A DNA stretch of 64,000 nucleotides from Cokeromyces recurvatus (GCF_025118155.1 NW_026251436.1:31001-95000); one strand, 5' to 3'. Positions 1-12,241 are shown, counted from the first letter of the stretch. Program-made: numbers and translations. The notes: a model not told the origin generated them from the letters alone.

Positions 1-762
1 AATTTTAGTAACATTTAACTGATATTTTTCTATAAACGAAATTAAAGATTTTGCTAACAAAGGAGATACAGTGCAAGAAAATGGATCATAATTTAAAACA
101 GGATCAATAATGAATGCCTCTTTAGATTCTATTATACGAATGAGCAAATTTGTAAGTTTATATATAGGCTGTTATACAACACTTCAATACCTAAATCTGT
201 TACTACATACTGTGCTGTTTCAGTATCTATATCAAATAAGGTATGAACCCAGGGTGAATGATTATTCATAAACGGTTGGATTGGACCTGCCCATTCCTTA
301 ATTCCCCCTTCAAGGTTATAAACATCCTTAAATCCTAATTTCTCGGCAATAAGAGCAGCTTCATTACTGCGACGACCCGACATACATTGAAAAACAATCT
401 ATAATGCGGAGTAAATATTGAACAAGCTTTTCTTTTTTCTTTTCTTTTTTTTTTTGTAAGTATATATTTTAACACAATAAATATACTTTGTTATTTTTAT
501 TAAAATCAGATAACCCTGCAGCAAACATTGCAGGCTCTAATTTAAATGGAACATTGATAGCGCCTTTAATTTTACCGAACTTTTCAATTTCATCTCTTTC
601 TCGAACATCAATAATAGTAACTGATGACTTTTCATCGTTCGTTATCCAATTCAATAATTGTTTTGATGTAAGAGGCTTAACTGTCCTCATGGTAGATATT
701 TTAGCTATACTGTTAAAATTGCTTTTAACTTGCCAATATTGTTTCATCACTGAAAGGAACAT
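1..762 (-). CDS. Rhodanese / metallo-beta-lactamase (persulfide dioxygenase-like) fusion, 3' end cut by window
   Basis: Three exons are read on the minus strand: 747 (or 762)-487, 398-191 and 128-1, with introns of 88 and 62 nt; both junctions keep phase. Exons 1 and 2 give a rhodanese domain. The active-site loop CMSGRRS has its Cys at about residue 92 and sits across the first junction, and GGIKEWAG closes the domain. Exon 3 enters a metallo-beta-lactamase fold of the ETHE1/glyoxalase II type, with HTLFDIDTETAQYVV followed by KEAFIIDPVLNYDP. The zinc-binding HxHxDH motif would lie beyond the window. From the families, the role is sulfur-transferase and persulfide oxidation in sulfide/glutathione-persulfide metabolism, often mitochondrial; the N-terminus (MKQYWQVKSNFNSIAK) is compatible with a targeting peptide. 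The start is uncertain (two Met, five codons apart). The fusion rests on the second splice junction, which I infer. Confidence 0.8.
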
Positions 763-2870
763 TTTCGTTTTATATACAAAAGAAAACAAAAACAAAAAAA
801 AAAAGCAAAAAAAAAACAAAAAAAATAAAATAAAATAAAATAAAAAATAAATACAAGCAACGTAACGTTAAAATTTAATGCGGGGTTAAACTTCATAAAT
901 CCTATTGTAATCATGACGCTAAAAAACGTATGCTTGTTTTTAATATTATTAAGAACAAACAAGTAAGATATATTAATAATATCAATGATTTAAGGAGTGT
1001 AAAGATTATACTGAGCATCATTTATACAATCAAAAAGCAGTTGTAATATATGTACGATACGAGAAAAGACGTTTAATAAAAAAAAATAATAAACAAACTA
1101 GCATAATAATAGGGTCTTGGATTATTATAAGGAACATATTAAATCAAGCTATTAAATAGATATCAATAGATAGAGCTTAATGGGAGAAAGAGAAATAAAC
1201 CATGAGTTAAATATGGACCTAATAAACAATTAATAATTGACTATTTTATAGTTTCTTATCCTCTTAAATGCTATATTATATCCTTGACAAGTCATTTGTT
1301 ACGTTTCATCGAAAGAAATAAATCACAAAAGCTAAAAAGCTAACATGAATATAATTTAAGACAATGGAAAAGAGTCTACCTTTTTTTTTTTTTTTTTTTG
1401 ATAATAAAGTGTAAACACATAGTCCCAGTAGTCGTCCGTTTAAAGTAAGACAAGACTCTGGATATGTAATTTTGTGCTCGCAGCAGTAAAAATAAAGACT
1501 ATCTCATTTTCAGCTTAAGAAAGTCTAAAAAAAAATTGTTTTTTATATGGATGTATACTTGAAATTTATAGAATTTTTCAAGGTTCTTCTCTATTCTTTA
1601 TTTTTACAGTTGGTATATGTAATAATAGCTAATTAAATTTTGATATTATAACATGCAATTCTATATACAGCGGTATCTTTTTAATACCAATTATTGAATT
1701 ATGTTTGTAAGGAAAATTTTAGACCATAAAAAAGTAGTAGGCAGAATACTCTTCTAAGTATGAGTTAATACTGATATATTTACAAATAACCCATTTAAAT
1801 TTATTCTTAATATGGCTTATTTTCTTTTTAAAAGACAAAATAGAAGAAAGCTGCTTTCAGTCAAATATAGCTAATAGATGGGTTCAGATAATACCAAGTT
1901 ATTAAGCTTGTTATTAGGTTTCAAACTACTATAGGATTACTGAGTTGACTGTAAATCACGAAGAGCTTAATATTCTTACGTAGATAATATTACTGTAATA
2001 GAGCAGTAGTACGTAAAATACAACAGTATTGTATTTTTGGCAGTATTTGTTTTATTAAAGTTACATTATTTCCATATAACTATTTTTTTTTCTACTCAAT
2101 ACATCACAGATACTTGAGAATAACGTGTTATCATTCCCAGTAGTGTATGCTCAAATTGAATAGTCATTAGTAAGTAATAAAACTAACTCTAATCTTATGG
2201 TTGAAGTAAGCATTGATATGACGATAAAAGATAAAATAACTACTATTGCTGACTGACTATATGATAAATTAGAGTCTCAGGCAAATAAATGAATATAGAA
2301 TACTACATTATCCTTGATTTAATTACTATTATCATATATGTGATACGATTATACGTTGTATAACATATTAAACTTTAGGATTAGCTATTAAGTGTAACGT
2401 ATGATCCTCGCTAATCACTGTCGTACCAGGGGATATTTTATAGCCCTTATTAACAATTATCAAGAGATCAATTAAATATATGATTATTATAGATCTCAGC
2501 AGCTTATTTATAAATGGTACGCGTTTTCTTTCTTCCTTTCTTTCTTTTGGTTCTTGTATCCACGATTCTTTATACACTCTCTATTTTATATATATATATA
2601 TGTTTATAAAATAAATAAATAAATAAATAGAGTTGCATTCTAGTTATGAACGTAGCCCTCTTCTATCAACAAATACAAATTCAAGTCTTTCTTTATAACT
2701 GTGGCTTATTAAATTATCCGTGTTTAATCACCAGCAGCATGATGTCGTGACTTGATACATCAAATTCGGAAAAATAATTTTGTTTTAAAGACTGATTGTA
2801 AAACACTGAGGTAAGAACGGGCTTATCTCTATTTACGCTCCTTTTTTTTTTTCTTTCTTTACAACAAGTT
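763..2870. other. Gene-poor AT-rich stretch
   Basis: No coding region with family resemblance or believable codon structure was found on either strand. It contains short poly(A)/(T) tracts (about 1381-1399, 2847-2857), an AT dinucleotide run near 2588-2602 and a (TAAA) run near 2609-2627. The right end is presumably the promoter of the gene at 2871. One minus-strand frame at 2368-2577 is open but looks like chance. Confidence 0.5.
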
Positions 2871-4676
2871 ATGAAAACAAGTAATTTGATTTTAACAACA
2901 AATGATGAGCACCGTAATGTAACAGCAACAACAACAACAACAACAACACAATCAACTAATAAAATAATTTTGGATTATTTGCTTTATTTATCAATTCAAT
3001 CAAGATTACGACAAGCGAGAGTCGAGTTACTCGAATTGTCTACTCCTTTACCTTCTAATAAAGAAAACGATGCTATTGAAAAACGTAAACAGCGATGGGA
3101 AGAGAGTGCTTCTAAAGCAGAACAAGATAAACATGCCGTTGAATCTATTATTGCCGGTAAAACAACAGCAACAAAACAACAACTAACGAAAACAAAATAT
3201 ATATACATTTATATACATATTAATAATCATTGAATAGGAATTCTTTCAAGTCATCGCAATCGTACTCCTTCTTTTCATGTCGATTCTAATTTTGAGCAAA
3301 GATTACATTTATGTCAATTAACAACACTTGTCTTTGGTCGTTTTGATGCTTTATCAACTCGTCAACATGTTATTGCACATGCAACTTCATCAGCTCGTCG
3401 TCGTCGTCATCGTCATGAATCTAATCTAGTCGATATTGACAACATTGATGATGATCAACAACCTACATGTGATGTAAAACGTCGCCAACGTCTTTTTTCT
3501 AAGCCTATTTTACCACCTTTCTGTCGTCGTCATCGTATTCAAAGTTGCTATGCATGTCGATCACCTTATTTAAAAGAGAAACCTAGCACTGCACTTTTTA
3601 TGGATCGTTTACATAAACTAGAAGAAGAGCACGATGAATCTAGTTCCTCACAAGAATTTAAGACATTAGATCTTGAATCTATCGCACCTCCACCACCACC
3701 TGCAGGTTTGATTGAAGCGATTCCAACTTTTTTAAGAACAAGTGCAGATAAATTAAGGCGTGCTTTAGAGAATGGACATGATGATGGAAAACCAATGACA
3801 GTAGCAGGACAAAAGGTGATGGGTGGCGGTATGCCTCCACGCTGGTATGATTTATTTTTAGAGCTTTTAACACAGGCTGCCATTGAAAGTTATTTATGCG
3901 ATACTCAGTCTGGCCTTGAACCTATTTTTGAAATATTTTCATATGGAGATGTTGAAGATGAAGATCCTGAAGAAGATCAACATGAAGAAGACGATGAAGA
4001 AGGGGAAGAAGAAGATGACGAAGAAGAAGAAGAGGAAGGATATGAAGAAGAAGAATTGGATGAATGGGGAATTCATGCTGCTGATCACCATTTGTTATTT
4101 CCTAAAACTCGCACTATGCATTTATTCAAGACACAAGTACGAGAAAGAGAAAAAGATGTAAAAATTTCAATCCACAAGGCAGATAAACAATATAATTTGA
4201 ATACTAATTTTATTTACTTTTTAACATAGTTTTTAATAATCGAAGAAGGAATTGATCTTCAAACTCATTTTGAAAGATTAGCACAACGTTTTCCTTTACA
4301 AACATTCGAAAAAAATATGGGTGAATTTATTCAAATGATTTCAGATTCCATGGATATTCCAGCTTTAGATAAGGTATAATAACATGGATGACTTTCGATT
4401 CTTATTATACATTTATTCACTAAATGAGTGTATGTATATTTTTAGTACGAACAAAGTATAAATGATAAGAGTACAAGTAGTTTTTCATCATCATTGCCAA
4501 CTCCATCATCTGCTAATGGACCATCTATTTATAAATATCCTGGTGATGGTTCACTTTTAATGCCAGAAATTCCTGATGAAGATGATAGTCATCATGATAA
4601 CATCAAGAAAAGGTCTGCTGTACAAGAAAATAATTTAGAAACAGATACAAATAAACGTATCAAAACTGAAGAGTAG
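2871..4676 (+). CDS. Acidic nuclear-type protein of unknown function
   Basis: Four exons in phase: 2871-3156, 3238-4157, 4230-4373 and 4446-4676, giving about 526 residues. I do not recognise the family. The N-terminal third is basic and helical, followed by a Cys-containing stretch (CRRHRIQSCYACRSPYL). The most conserved-looking block is PPRWYDLFLELLTQAAIES, after a Pro run. Next comes a long Asp/Glu tract encoded around 3955-4075, then a helical segment (HFERLAQRFPLQTFEKNMGEF) and a Lys-rich tail (KRSAVQENN, TNKRIKTEE) that resembles a nuclear signal. The composition suggests a transcription or chromatin protein, but this is inference only. Two long alternative frames inside exon 2 are shadows of the acidic tract. 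Confidence 0.75.
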
Positions 4677-4763
4677 AGAACTATATAAGAAAATAAAATT
4701 TAAACATCATCATCATAATAATTTATTTCGAATTTTGAATATTTTGTTCTTTTTTTTTTTTTT

Positions 4764-5458
4764 CTAATCACTTTCAGAATCAGACTCAATTTCATTTGTA
4801 TCAGAATCAGATGATTCATCTTCAGATGAAGAACTACTAGAGTCCGATTCCATGTTTACATTCTTTTTGTTATTTTTCAAAACTTGTTTGTTTTCTTCTT
4901 TTTTAACCTTAGTAGGAACTTCCTTTTTGGCTTCGGGCTTGGTTTTAGCTTTCTTCTCTGAATGTTGTACTAATTCAGGATGTGCCTTTTCATAAGCGGC
5001 CACTTCTTTAAGGTATTTCTCTCTTTCTCTCTTTGCTTTTTCAGTAAAAGGCTATCAACGATTAAAAAGTGAGTCAAAATTTCTATTTGTAATATATATC
5101 TATAGCTTTGTCACCTTCTTTTCTTCTTCAGTTAGTTGTTGCCATCTAGCACCATAAATCTTTGACTTTTCAACAAACGTAGCATCAGGGTTTTCCTTAT
5201 CAACTTGTTCCCGAATAGAGTTTGTAAAAAGGAAAAAATTGGAAGGTGGTTGCTTAGGCGCATTAGGATCTCTTGGACGCTTTTTCTTTTGGTCACTTTC
5301 AACAGGCTCAGCAGAAAGTAAAATTTCCGCAAGCTCAGTTAAATTTTGAGAGATATTGGCAATAACCTTTTTAACCTAAATAAAACGCGTATTAATTTAG
5401 AAAAAAAGGGGGAAAGTTTACGTTTACTTGAATTTACTCTTTCTTCTCTTTTGGACAT
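4764..5458 (-). CDS. HMG-box DNA-binding protein with acidic tail
   Basis: Three exons, 5458-5438, 5375-5115 and 5051-4764, give about 189 residues. A short N-terminal helical segment is followed by one HMG box. It begins KRPRDPNAPKQPPSNFFLF, passes through the GARWQQLTEEEKKPF core and ends KREREKYLKEVAAYEK; the second intron falls after the EEEKK of the box. A Lys-rich linker and a Ser/Asp/Glu tail (SDSSSSSSEDESSDSD) follow. This is the layout of fungal Hmo1/Nhp10-type non-sequence-specific HMGB proteins, which bend DNA and serve in chromatin or rDNA promoters. Which of these it is cannot be decided from the sequence. Exon 1 is only seven codons, so the start depends on one short exon in frame with a clear GT donor. 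Confidence 0.85.
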
Positions 5459-6374
5459 TATATTTTATAAAAAAAAATAAGTTTAAAAAAAGAACAAAAA
5501 AAAAAAAAAGAAAATAAAAAAAGGAAAAAGGAAAAAGGGAAAAGGGAAAAGAAAAAAAGTATACATGATAATATTTTTTTTTTTTCCTGTGTGAACGAGC
5601 ACCGCGTGCGCAACAGGTGCAGCTACAGAAGCCCGTCAGCTAATTTTTTTTTGGGGGGAGGGGGGTAACCCTGTGGTGGAATAAGCCTTCTTGGGGCACA
5701 CTACTACTACTTGAGTTTAAATTTTTTTATTATTATTTTCCCAGTGCGTCGTATACGAAACCTCCTGCTGCACAGCCAACGTACAGCGATGTACAGTGAA
5801 ACTATTAGTGTTTCAATAAAACTATTCAATTTTTCGAATCTTATTAGTCTTTTTTTTTTTCTTTGGTTTTTTTTTCTTTTTAAAAGACAACATTACTCCT
5901 CATTTTATATTTCTAATGAAGGAATTGAATCTAGATATATTTTATAAAGCAATTGTATATATTTATATACATTTATTATTATCAGTCAAAATAAAAATAA
6001 AAATAGAAAATATAAACAAAAATAATACAAAATAAAAGATGAATGCTATTAAAGAAGCTATTTATCTGGTATTTGTTTTATGCAAAATTTACCAATAACA
6101 TTAGCTTTTTTTTTTTTTTTTTCAAAATCTCTGATATCTGCAGTTCACTAAACATCAAATTACTCACATCATTGGATTAACAGTCACCAACATCTTTAGA
6201 GCTCCTTTCCGTCCCCACATCTGAAGTACATATCCGTTCTCTTTCTTTTCTTTTCTTTTTTCTTTGCTCCTATTTCTTTTCTTTTCTTTTCATTTCTTTT
6301 CTTTTTCTTTGTTCTTCTTTCTTTTCTTTTTTTCTTTCCTGATCTTTTAGCTTTCTTAAAAAAAATAAATAATC
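5459..6374. other. Intergenic region between the divergent HMG-box and ADE2 genes
   Basis: No gene was recognised. A purine-rich stretch (about 5460-5565), a short G-rich, less AT-rich patch (5590-5700) and long C/T-rich tracts (6235-6350) are present. Pyrimidine-rich tracts just upstream of start codons are common in fungal promoters, so the last one is probably the ADE2 core promoter. The plus frame at 5711-5947 is open but has no supporting features. Confidence 0.5.
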
Positions 6375-8133
6375 ATGAACAGTCAAAAAGTTGGCATCCT
6401 GGGTGGTAACCTCTTACTCCAAAAAAAAAAAAAAAGAAAAGCAAATAAAAATCTTTAGTACTAACTTACTATTTTAAGGTGGTCAGTTAGGCCGTATGAT
6501 GGTCGAAGCAGCCTCTCGTCTTAACCTTCAAGTCGTTATTTTGGATGTTCCAACTGACGCTCCTGCAAAACAAATCGAATCTACACAAACACATATTGAA
6601 GGCGCTTTCAACGATCCTAATAAAATTACTCAATTAGCTTCTCAAGTTGATGTTTTAACAGTTGAAATTGAACATGTGGATGCTCAAGTGCTTTCTAAGC
6701 TTGAAGGAGAAGGTCGTCTTCGTATTTGTCCTTCTGCTTTTACTGTCAAGACAATCCAGGATAAATATCAACAAAAACGCCATTTAGAATCACATGGTAT
6801 TCCTATTTCACCTTATCTCGAAATATCAACAACGGCTCAAGAAAATTCAGAAGAGGCGATTCAACGAGCAGGTCAACAATTGGGATATCCTTTTATGCTT
6901 AAATCAAAAACGATGGCCTATGATGGGAAAGGAAATTTTGTAGTTAAATCAGAAACGGATGCCAAGAGGGCCTTAGAGACTCTGTCAAGGACACCTCTTT
7001 ATGCTGAAAAATGGGCTCCGTTTGTGAAGGAATTAGCTGTGATGGTTGTTCGTCGTGCTAATGGCGAGGTACGTTCCTATCCGGTTGTAGAAACAATTCA
7101 TAAAAATAGTATTTGTCATTTGGTGATTGCTCCTGCTCAAATAGATGGTCGTATTGCTAAAAGGGCTCAAACGATTGCTGAACGTGCTATTCAAACATTT
7201 CCTGGTGCTGGTATCTTTGGTGTCGAGATGTTTGTCATGGCTGATGGTCATATCTTATTGAACGAGATCGCTCCTCGTCCTCACAACTCGGGTCATTATA
7301 CGATTGAAGCCTGTGAGACCTCTCAGTTTGAAAATCATATGCGTGCTATCCTGGATATGCCATTAGGTTCAACCGCAATGAAGGTGCCTGCCTCTATCAT
7401 GGTCAATATTTTAGGCACAAGCACAGATATGGAAACATGTTATCGACCCTGTCAGGCTGCTTTGCTTTCTGATATTGGAGCAACTGTTCATTTATATGGT
7501 AAAAAGGAATGTCGACCAGGTCGTAAGATGGGTCATATTACATTAGTAGGTGAATCGATGATGCAAGTGCAAGAAAGTTTAAAACCTATCTTAAAGGAAA
7601 TTGAGCCTGACGTTGAACGTCCTTTAACACTCAGACCATTGATAGGTATCATTATGGGGTCTGATAGTGATTTACCTGTGATGAAGGTAGGAGCTCAAAT
7701 ATTAAAAGACTTTGGTATACCCTTTGAACTTTCAATCGTTTCTGCTCATCGTACCCCTCTAAGAATGGTGGAATATGCTGAGACAGCTGCTGAACGTGGT
7801 CTGATGGCGATCATCGCTGGTGCAGGTGGTGCAGCCCATTTACCAGGAATGGTAGCTGCCATGACATCTTTACCTGTTATTGGTGTACCTGTCAAGGGTA
7901 GTTCCTTAGATGGTGTAGACTCTCTTCACAGTATTGTGCAGATGCCTCGTGGTATCCCAGTAGCAACAGTAGCTATCAATAATAGTACAAATGCAGCATT
8001 ACTTGCTATTCGTATACTAGGCGCATCTATTCCTGGTATTCAAAAGAAAATGTCAGATTACATGAAAAAGATGGAAAATGAAGTCATGACCAAAGTTGAA
8101 AAATTGGATCATGTTGGTTGGGAAAATTATTAA
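6375..8133 (+). CDS. ADE2: Phosphoribosylaminoimidazole carboxylase (bifunctional PurK-PurE type)
   Basis: Two exons, 6375-6405 and 6479-8133, encode about 561 residues, close to the usual fungal Ade2 length. The intron falls after ten codons and splits the ILGGGQLGRM nucleotide-binding motif; splicing restores it. The N-terminal part is an ATP-grasp domain of the PurK type (YDGKGNF, GVEMF, LLNEIAPRPHNSGH). The C-terminal part, from about residue 395, is PurE with GSDSD, SAHRTP and AGGAAHLPGM. The enzyme converts AIR to CAIR in de novo purine synthesis; loss of it gives red pigment in yeasts. The gene is convergent with CLP1, 118 bp away. The intron contains a 15-nt poly(A). Confidence 0.97.
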
Positions 8134-8251
8134 CATTATTATTATTATTTGCATTGATATCATTTAGCTTTTATTTTTATTCATATATACAAAATATAGA
8201 TGATCATAAACATTTTATTTTTCCTCCCATCCTTTTTTTTTTATACATTCT

Positions 8252-9922
8252 TTAAGCTTCCATCCATTTAAATGAACCCATTAAGAGATGTTTCTTTGGT
8301 AATCTTCCTGGTGATGGAGATAAAATTGTAATTTTTCTTTTTTGTTCATCAACGTCCGATCTATTAAAAAAAAAAAAAAAATTAAAAAATATCACTTTAT
8401 CTCTCATAAATAAATTACTTACACATAAATAAAGCCTGCTACATTACTTTCTAATATCTTGTTTTCATCTTGATCATCATTCAAATTCAATATTGCCAGA
8501 ATGGAGTGAAGACATATTTCATAATTATCCACTTTTACAACCTGTGTTTCATTCGATGATCCTTCCATTCCTAAGGGTAATGCGCTTGAAGGAGCAATGA
8601 CATCACCTACTCTCCAAATCTTAATATCATCGTAATGAACCAGCATGCTATAGGGTGCTAATTCAAGTTTGGGTGTTCCATAGAAATATTCATGAATTTT
8701 AGCTCTTTGTAAAAGTGTCTTGAACTGTTTATCTCTTTCAACAACTCCTCCTGATTTGGTTAATTTGATGACTGAAACATCCTTATCACCATACATGCGT
8801 GACATGTCACTATAGAGTCTTTCGTTACCTAATACGATGAGTACATTTACTAATATAATAATATGGTAAGTAGGAAGAAGAAATGTTAATATGTAAAGAA
8901 GACGAATAAAAAAACCCTCCTTCCTTTCCTTCCTCTCCTTGTTTATTATTATGTTACCGGAAAATTCTTCAATGACATGCTGAATAATATTATAACCTAC
9001 TTGATCGATTAATCCTGCTGTATCGATAATAAAACCTGATGTACGACATGCTTCATCAGCTACCATTCGTCTTTTCACCGTATCAGAAAGACGTGAAGTA
9101 ATAAGTTTATATAATTTCACATTCTCTACAGGATTTTCAAAACCATAATAATAAGCTAAAGGCATAGTAGAAGATCCCATTGAAGCAGCTGTTGTTGCTG
9201 AAGAACCAAATCCTTCTTCTACATCCATAATATTACTTATACAAGTTGCCGTTACTGTGCCTGGCATTGTAATTGAGCCCTATCAAGAGACAATGTTTAA
9301 AAAAAAAAAAAAATTAAAACAAAAAGATGAATGGGTAGTGGATAATCACACTCTTTTTTTTTTTTTTTTTTTTTCTTACCTCTGTTGTATCCAATGAAAT
9401 GTAAATAGGATTTCCACCTTGTTTAAGTGAATAACTGGTTAATATTTTACATAAAGATGTTTTCCCAACATCATGAGGTCCAATTACTAATACACGAGGA
9501 CCACGTTGATCCTGCTGTTTTCGTGCTTTTTCACGTAACTGTTCGAGAGCAAGATGAGTATTAAGATAACTTGTCATGGGTGTTTCATTCACAGTGTATT
9601 TAACAGCAAATTGACCTTTGACTTCTAATGTACAACCATGCCAAGTATAGACAGCTACTTTCCGTCCTGAAAAATTATAAACGATACCTGATGCTAACTC
9701 TGTACCAAAGATCTCGGCTGTACCCTTAATTAGTTTGATTTGTACTTTGTTATTAAAATTAACTTCAAATCGAAATTCGTGTTCGGGTTCTAAGACAACC
9801 TCAACTGCTGGTTCTGCATCAGTCTATAGATGTGCAAAAAAAAAAGAGAAAATAATAATAATAATAATGAACATTAACATGAATTAAAGCTAATTATGGT
9901 AATGCTTTACTTTATTCTGCAT
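8252..9922 (-). CDS. CLP1: Clp1, pre-mRNA cleavage and polyadenylation factor (polynucleotide kinase-like P-loop protein)
   Basis: Five exons, 9922-9911, 9823-9380, 9279-8958, 8849-8423 and 8360-8252, give about 437 residues (yeast Clp1 is about 445). The first exon holds four codons. The N-terminal beta domain (LEPEHEFRFEV) is followed by the P-loop GPHDVGKTSLCK near residue 119, the PGTVTATCISN and DTAGLI motifs, VLIVLGNERLYSDM, and the C-terminal domain ending GRLPKKHLLMGSFKWMEA. Clp1 is a subunit of cleavage factor IA, which binds ATP and bridges the cleavage and polyadenylation complexes. Introns 2 and 5 carry poly(A)/(T) tracts. All four introns keep phase. Confidence 0.95.
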
Positions 9923-10626
9923 GCGGTGAATTAATAGATTGTGATGAATTAAAATAGAAAAATACGCGTGCTAAGCATGTTAAAGATACACCAAGTTAAG
10001 CGTTTGCTGAGATTAAATAATGATTGTTAAAATAGACAAATATGAAAAATATATACAGCAATTTTTATTGAATAGAATAATTAACTGCAAGCAAACAAAG
10101 CTTGTATCATTTCTTGTTATGCCCTGTTTTGTTCGTCACTTATATCCTAAAATATAATCTATCTATTTGCACATAATAGCCAGACTAAATACGTTTTAAA
10201 TACCTTCTTATTCATAATAAAATAGATTCTAATTAAACAAAAAGAGATTGATTATATCAAAATATCTCAAATTTGGGTCATTAAAAAAAAATAGATGTAC
10301 AAGGAATATAGATTAGAATGAATAGATGAATAAATAAATTCTTTCAAAAGATTGAAATAATAATAGTTGATTTTAATATAAATGAAGGCACAAGTCTAGT
10401 GCAATAGAAGACTTTAAACCAAAAGGAAAGAAAACTGTGGAATTTATAAGTTCGAAACTCTGTTGAGATCCTCTTTACTTTTTCAAAGATATTCATAATT
10501 ACAGTATTTTGGATTATGGCATATATTTGAACTAGAATAATGAGTGATTCACTTTCAAAAAAGAAAAGAAAAAGACTAACAGATAAATAATACTACGGCT
10601 GTAAAATTATTATCTTGAATACTGCA
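9923..10626. other. AT-rich intergenic region
   Basis: No gene was recognised. It holds the CLP1 promoter on its left side and the 3' flank of the small gene at 10627-11037 on its right. Confidence 0.5.
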
Positions 10627-11037
10627 CTATCTTTGTTGGTTTCTATATTCCTTAATCTTACTCCAAATAAATGGCTCTAAACTTGCATCCATAGGTTTTG
10701 TTAAGTCCAAGTTATTCCATATTCTCGTATAAGCTAATAAAATTTCTTTTATATTTGGCCCAGATGTATGTTGTTCTATGTATACACTTAAGTATCTCAA
10801 TCTTATTTTTGTATTCTTTAAAATATATTTACCTTGCTGCAATTTTACTGTTTTTTCTGGTGGTTCTGCTTGTTGTAATAGAATCTCTACATTAGTGGAT
10901 GAACGTCGTCTTTTTCTTGAATTGTTGCGTATTTCTTTTTGAATTTCATTTGTTACCCATTGAATTGCGTTGGAATTACTATCATCTTGTTGCAGTGATG
11001 GTATATATTGAGAGGACATTTGTATAAAGTTGTTCAA
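10627..11037 (-). CDS. Small hypothetical protein
   Basis: A single uninterrupted frame of 136 codons, starting at 11037 or at the second Met at 11019. A basic patch (RKRRRSS) is followed by a helical C-terminal half (IRLRYLSVYIEQHTSGP, IKEILLAYTRIWNNLDL). No family is recognised. The patterned hydrophobic residues and balanced composition make it look coding, not random. It could be a nuclear adaptor protein, but nothing visible proves a function. Confidence 0.55.
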   Translation of the reverse strand: MNNFIQMSSQYIPSLQQDDSNSNAIQWVTNEIQKEIRNNSRKRRRSSTNVEILLQQAEPPEKTVKLQQGKYILKNTKIRLRYLSVYIEQHTSGPNIKEILLAYTRIWNNLDLTKPMDASLEPFIWSKIKEYRNQQR

Positions 11038-11163
11038 TGAAAAGAGATGTCAAAATGGGTATATTTTATTATTATTTACAATTATCTTGGTTAATATGTA
11101 TGTAAAAGAAGAATAGTTACACTAGTAAACGACAATAGATTTTTTCTATCCAACAGCGTGCTG

Positions 11164-11194
<31 letters not shown>

Positions 11195-11341
11195 CTTTCT
11201 TTCTTTCTTTCTTTCTGTTGTAAAATACTAATTAGCTGCTAAGCGAAACAGTTCTACTATTTTTCATCTTACTTTACACTCTTAATTTTAAACTTCAATT
11301 CAAGTTTTCACATGCAATTTCATTAGCTTATTATTATCAAT
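11038..11341. other. Intergenic spacer with poly(T)/(TTTC) tract
   Basis: A run of about 26 T followed by a short (TTTC) microsatellite lies at about 11169-11215. No gene is seen. Confidence 0.6.
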
Positions 11342-11850
11342 ATGCGTCTAATTCCTTGTGATAAACAAAATGGATATATTTTGTCTAAACTTCATGCTAA
11401 AGAGTCTCATGTATCCATTGTCAAAAAGGTGGAGTATTTCTCGTGCAGCAAAATTGACCAAATTGCAAAGGGCTAGAGACATTAGAAATTACAAAAAAAA
11501 AACGCTGGTCGTTCAAGAAAGATTTTGGCTGTACTTGGAAAAAAATTAATTATCAGAACGTTCTACACTGGTCATTTTATAACAGCAGCCAAAGCAACAA
11601 AGAAGCCTTCATGAATAAGAGTATGACAATTTCTGCCGGAAAAATTAGAGATTTCTTGAAATCTGCTAATTTTGATTTTCGAATTAAGAAGTCAGCATTA
11701 CCATTAACGTCAACGAGGCGAGAGGATAGGAATAAATGGACGAAAGCTCATAAAGATTAGAATGTTATTGTCTAGAGTACAACAAAAGTATGCCAGAGTG
11801 TTTTAAATTCGTTATAAAGGCAAGAAGGTGGAGGAAAGCCAACCATGGGA
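11342..11850 (+). pseudogene. Decayed Tc1/mariner (IS630-type) transposase, N-terminal part
   Basis: Reading across frames from 11342 gives a helix-turn-helix-like start (AKESHVSIVKKV), then a long open piece at about 11611-11760. That piece contains FDFRIKKSALPLTSTRREDRN and KWTKAHKD, which resemble the segment before the first catalytic Asp of Tc1-like transposases. Several stops and frame changes interrupt it. Two stops fall where Trp would be expected (after KAHKD and after NVIV), consistent with G-to-A changes. No inverted repeats were found around it. The family call rests on motif resemblance only. Confidence 0.5.
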
Positions 11851-12241
11851 GAATGAGCTTTTATTATTAGGGTTGTATTGTATAGCAGTAAAGATAAATT
11901 TAGATGATTTCTTTTAGTATAGTAAACTAGCTTCTTCCATTCTGAATCATCTCAACCATCCTTTATCGACTTTGCTCCTCCATCACTGTCTTTATTATTC
12001 ACTTTTAAGCTTTTTAAGGCATTCCTTAAATCGACTCTGTTAAGACAAATATCTTGTGCCATTAAATTAATTTGTTTATTTTTTTTTGGATAAAAACAGT
12101 GGTATCTAATACCATTTATTGATTTTTCTTTTCTAATGAACATTACACACAGACAGGTTCATCACATATAAATAGAGATGTTATAATGTCTATTATACTC
12201 AAGTAAATTATTATCAACATGTACATTCCAAATTAAGTTTG
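11851..12241. other. Intergenic region, no clear gene
   Basis: A minus-strand open frame of 63 codons (11952-12143) has no recognisable domain. It may be the 3' untranslated part of the next gene or unrelated relic sequence. Confidence 0.45.

Noticed and set aside
488..838. Plus-strand frame of 116 codons overlapping the rhodanese gene
   Set aside because: It is antisense to the rhodanese exon and ends in a Lys/Asn run from an A-rich tract.
2368..2577. Minus-strand frame of 69 codons
   Set aside because: No family resemblance, no splice partners and an A/T-driven composition.
5711..5947. Plus-strand frame between the HMG-box gene and ADE2
   Set aside because: Phe/Ser-rich translation of T-rich DNA without a recognisable motif; more likely promoter sequence.
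11952..12143. Minus-strand frame of 63 codons
   Set aside because: It could be the tail of the neighbouring hypothetical gene, but no junction joins them in frame before the stop at 12242.
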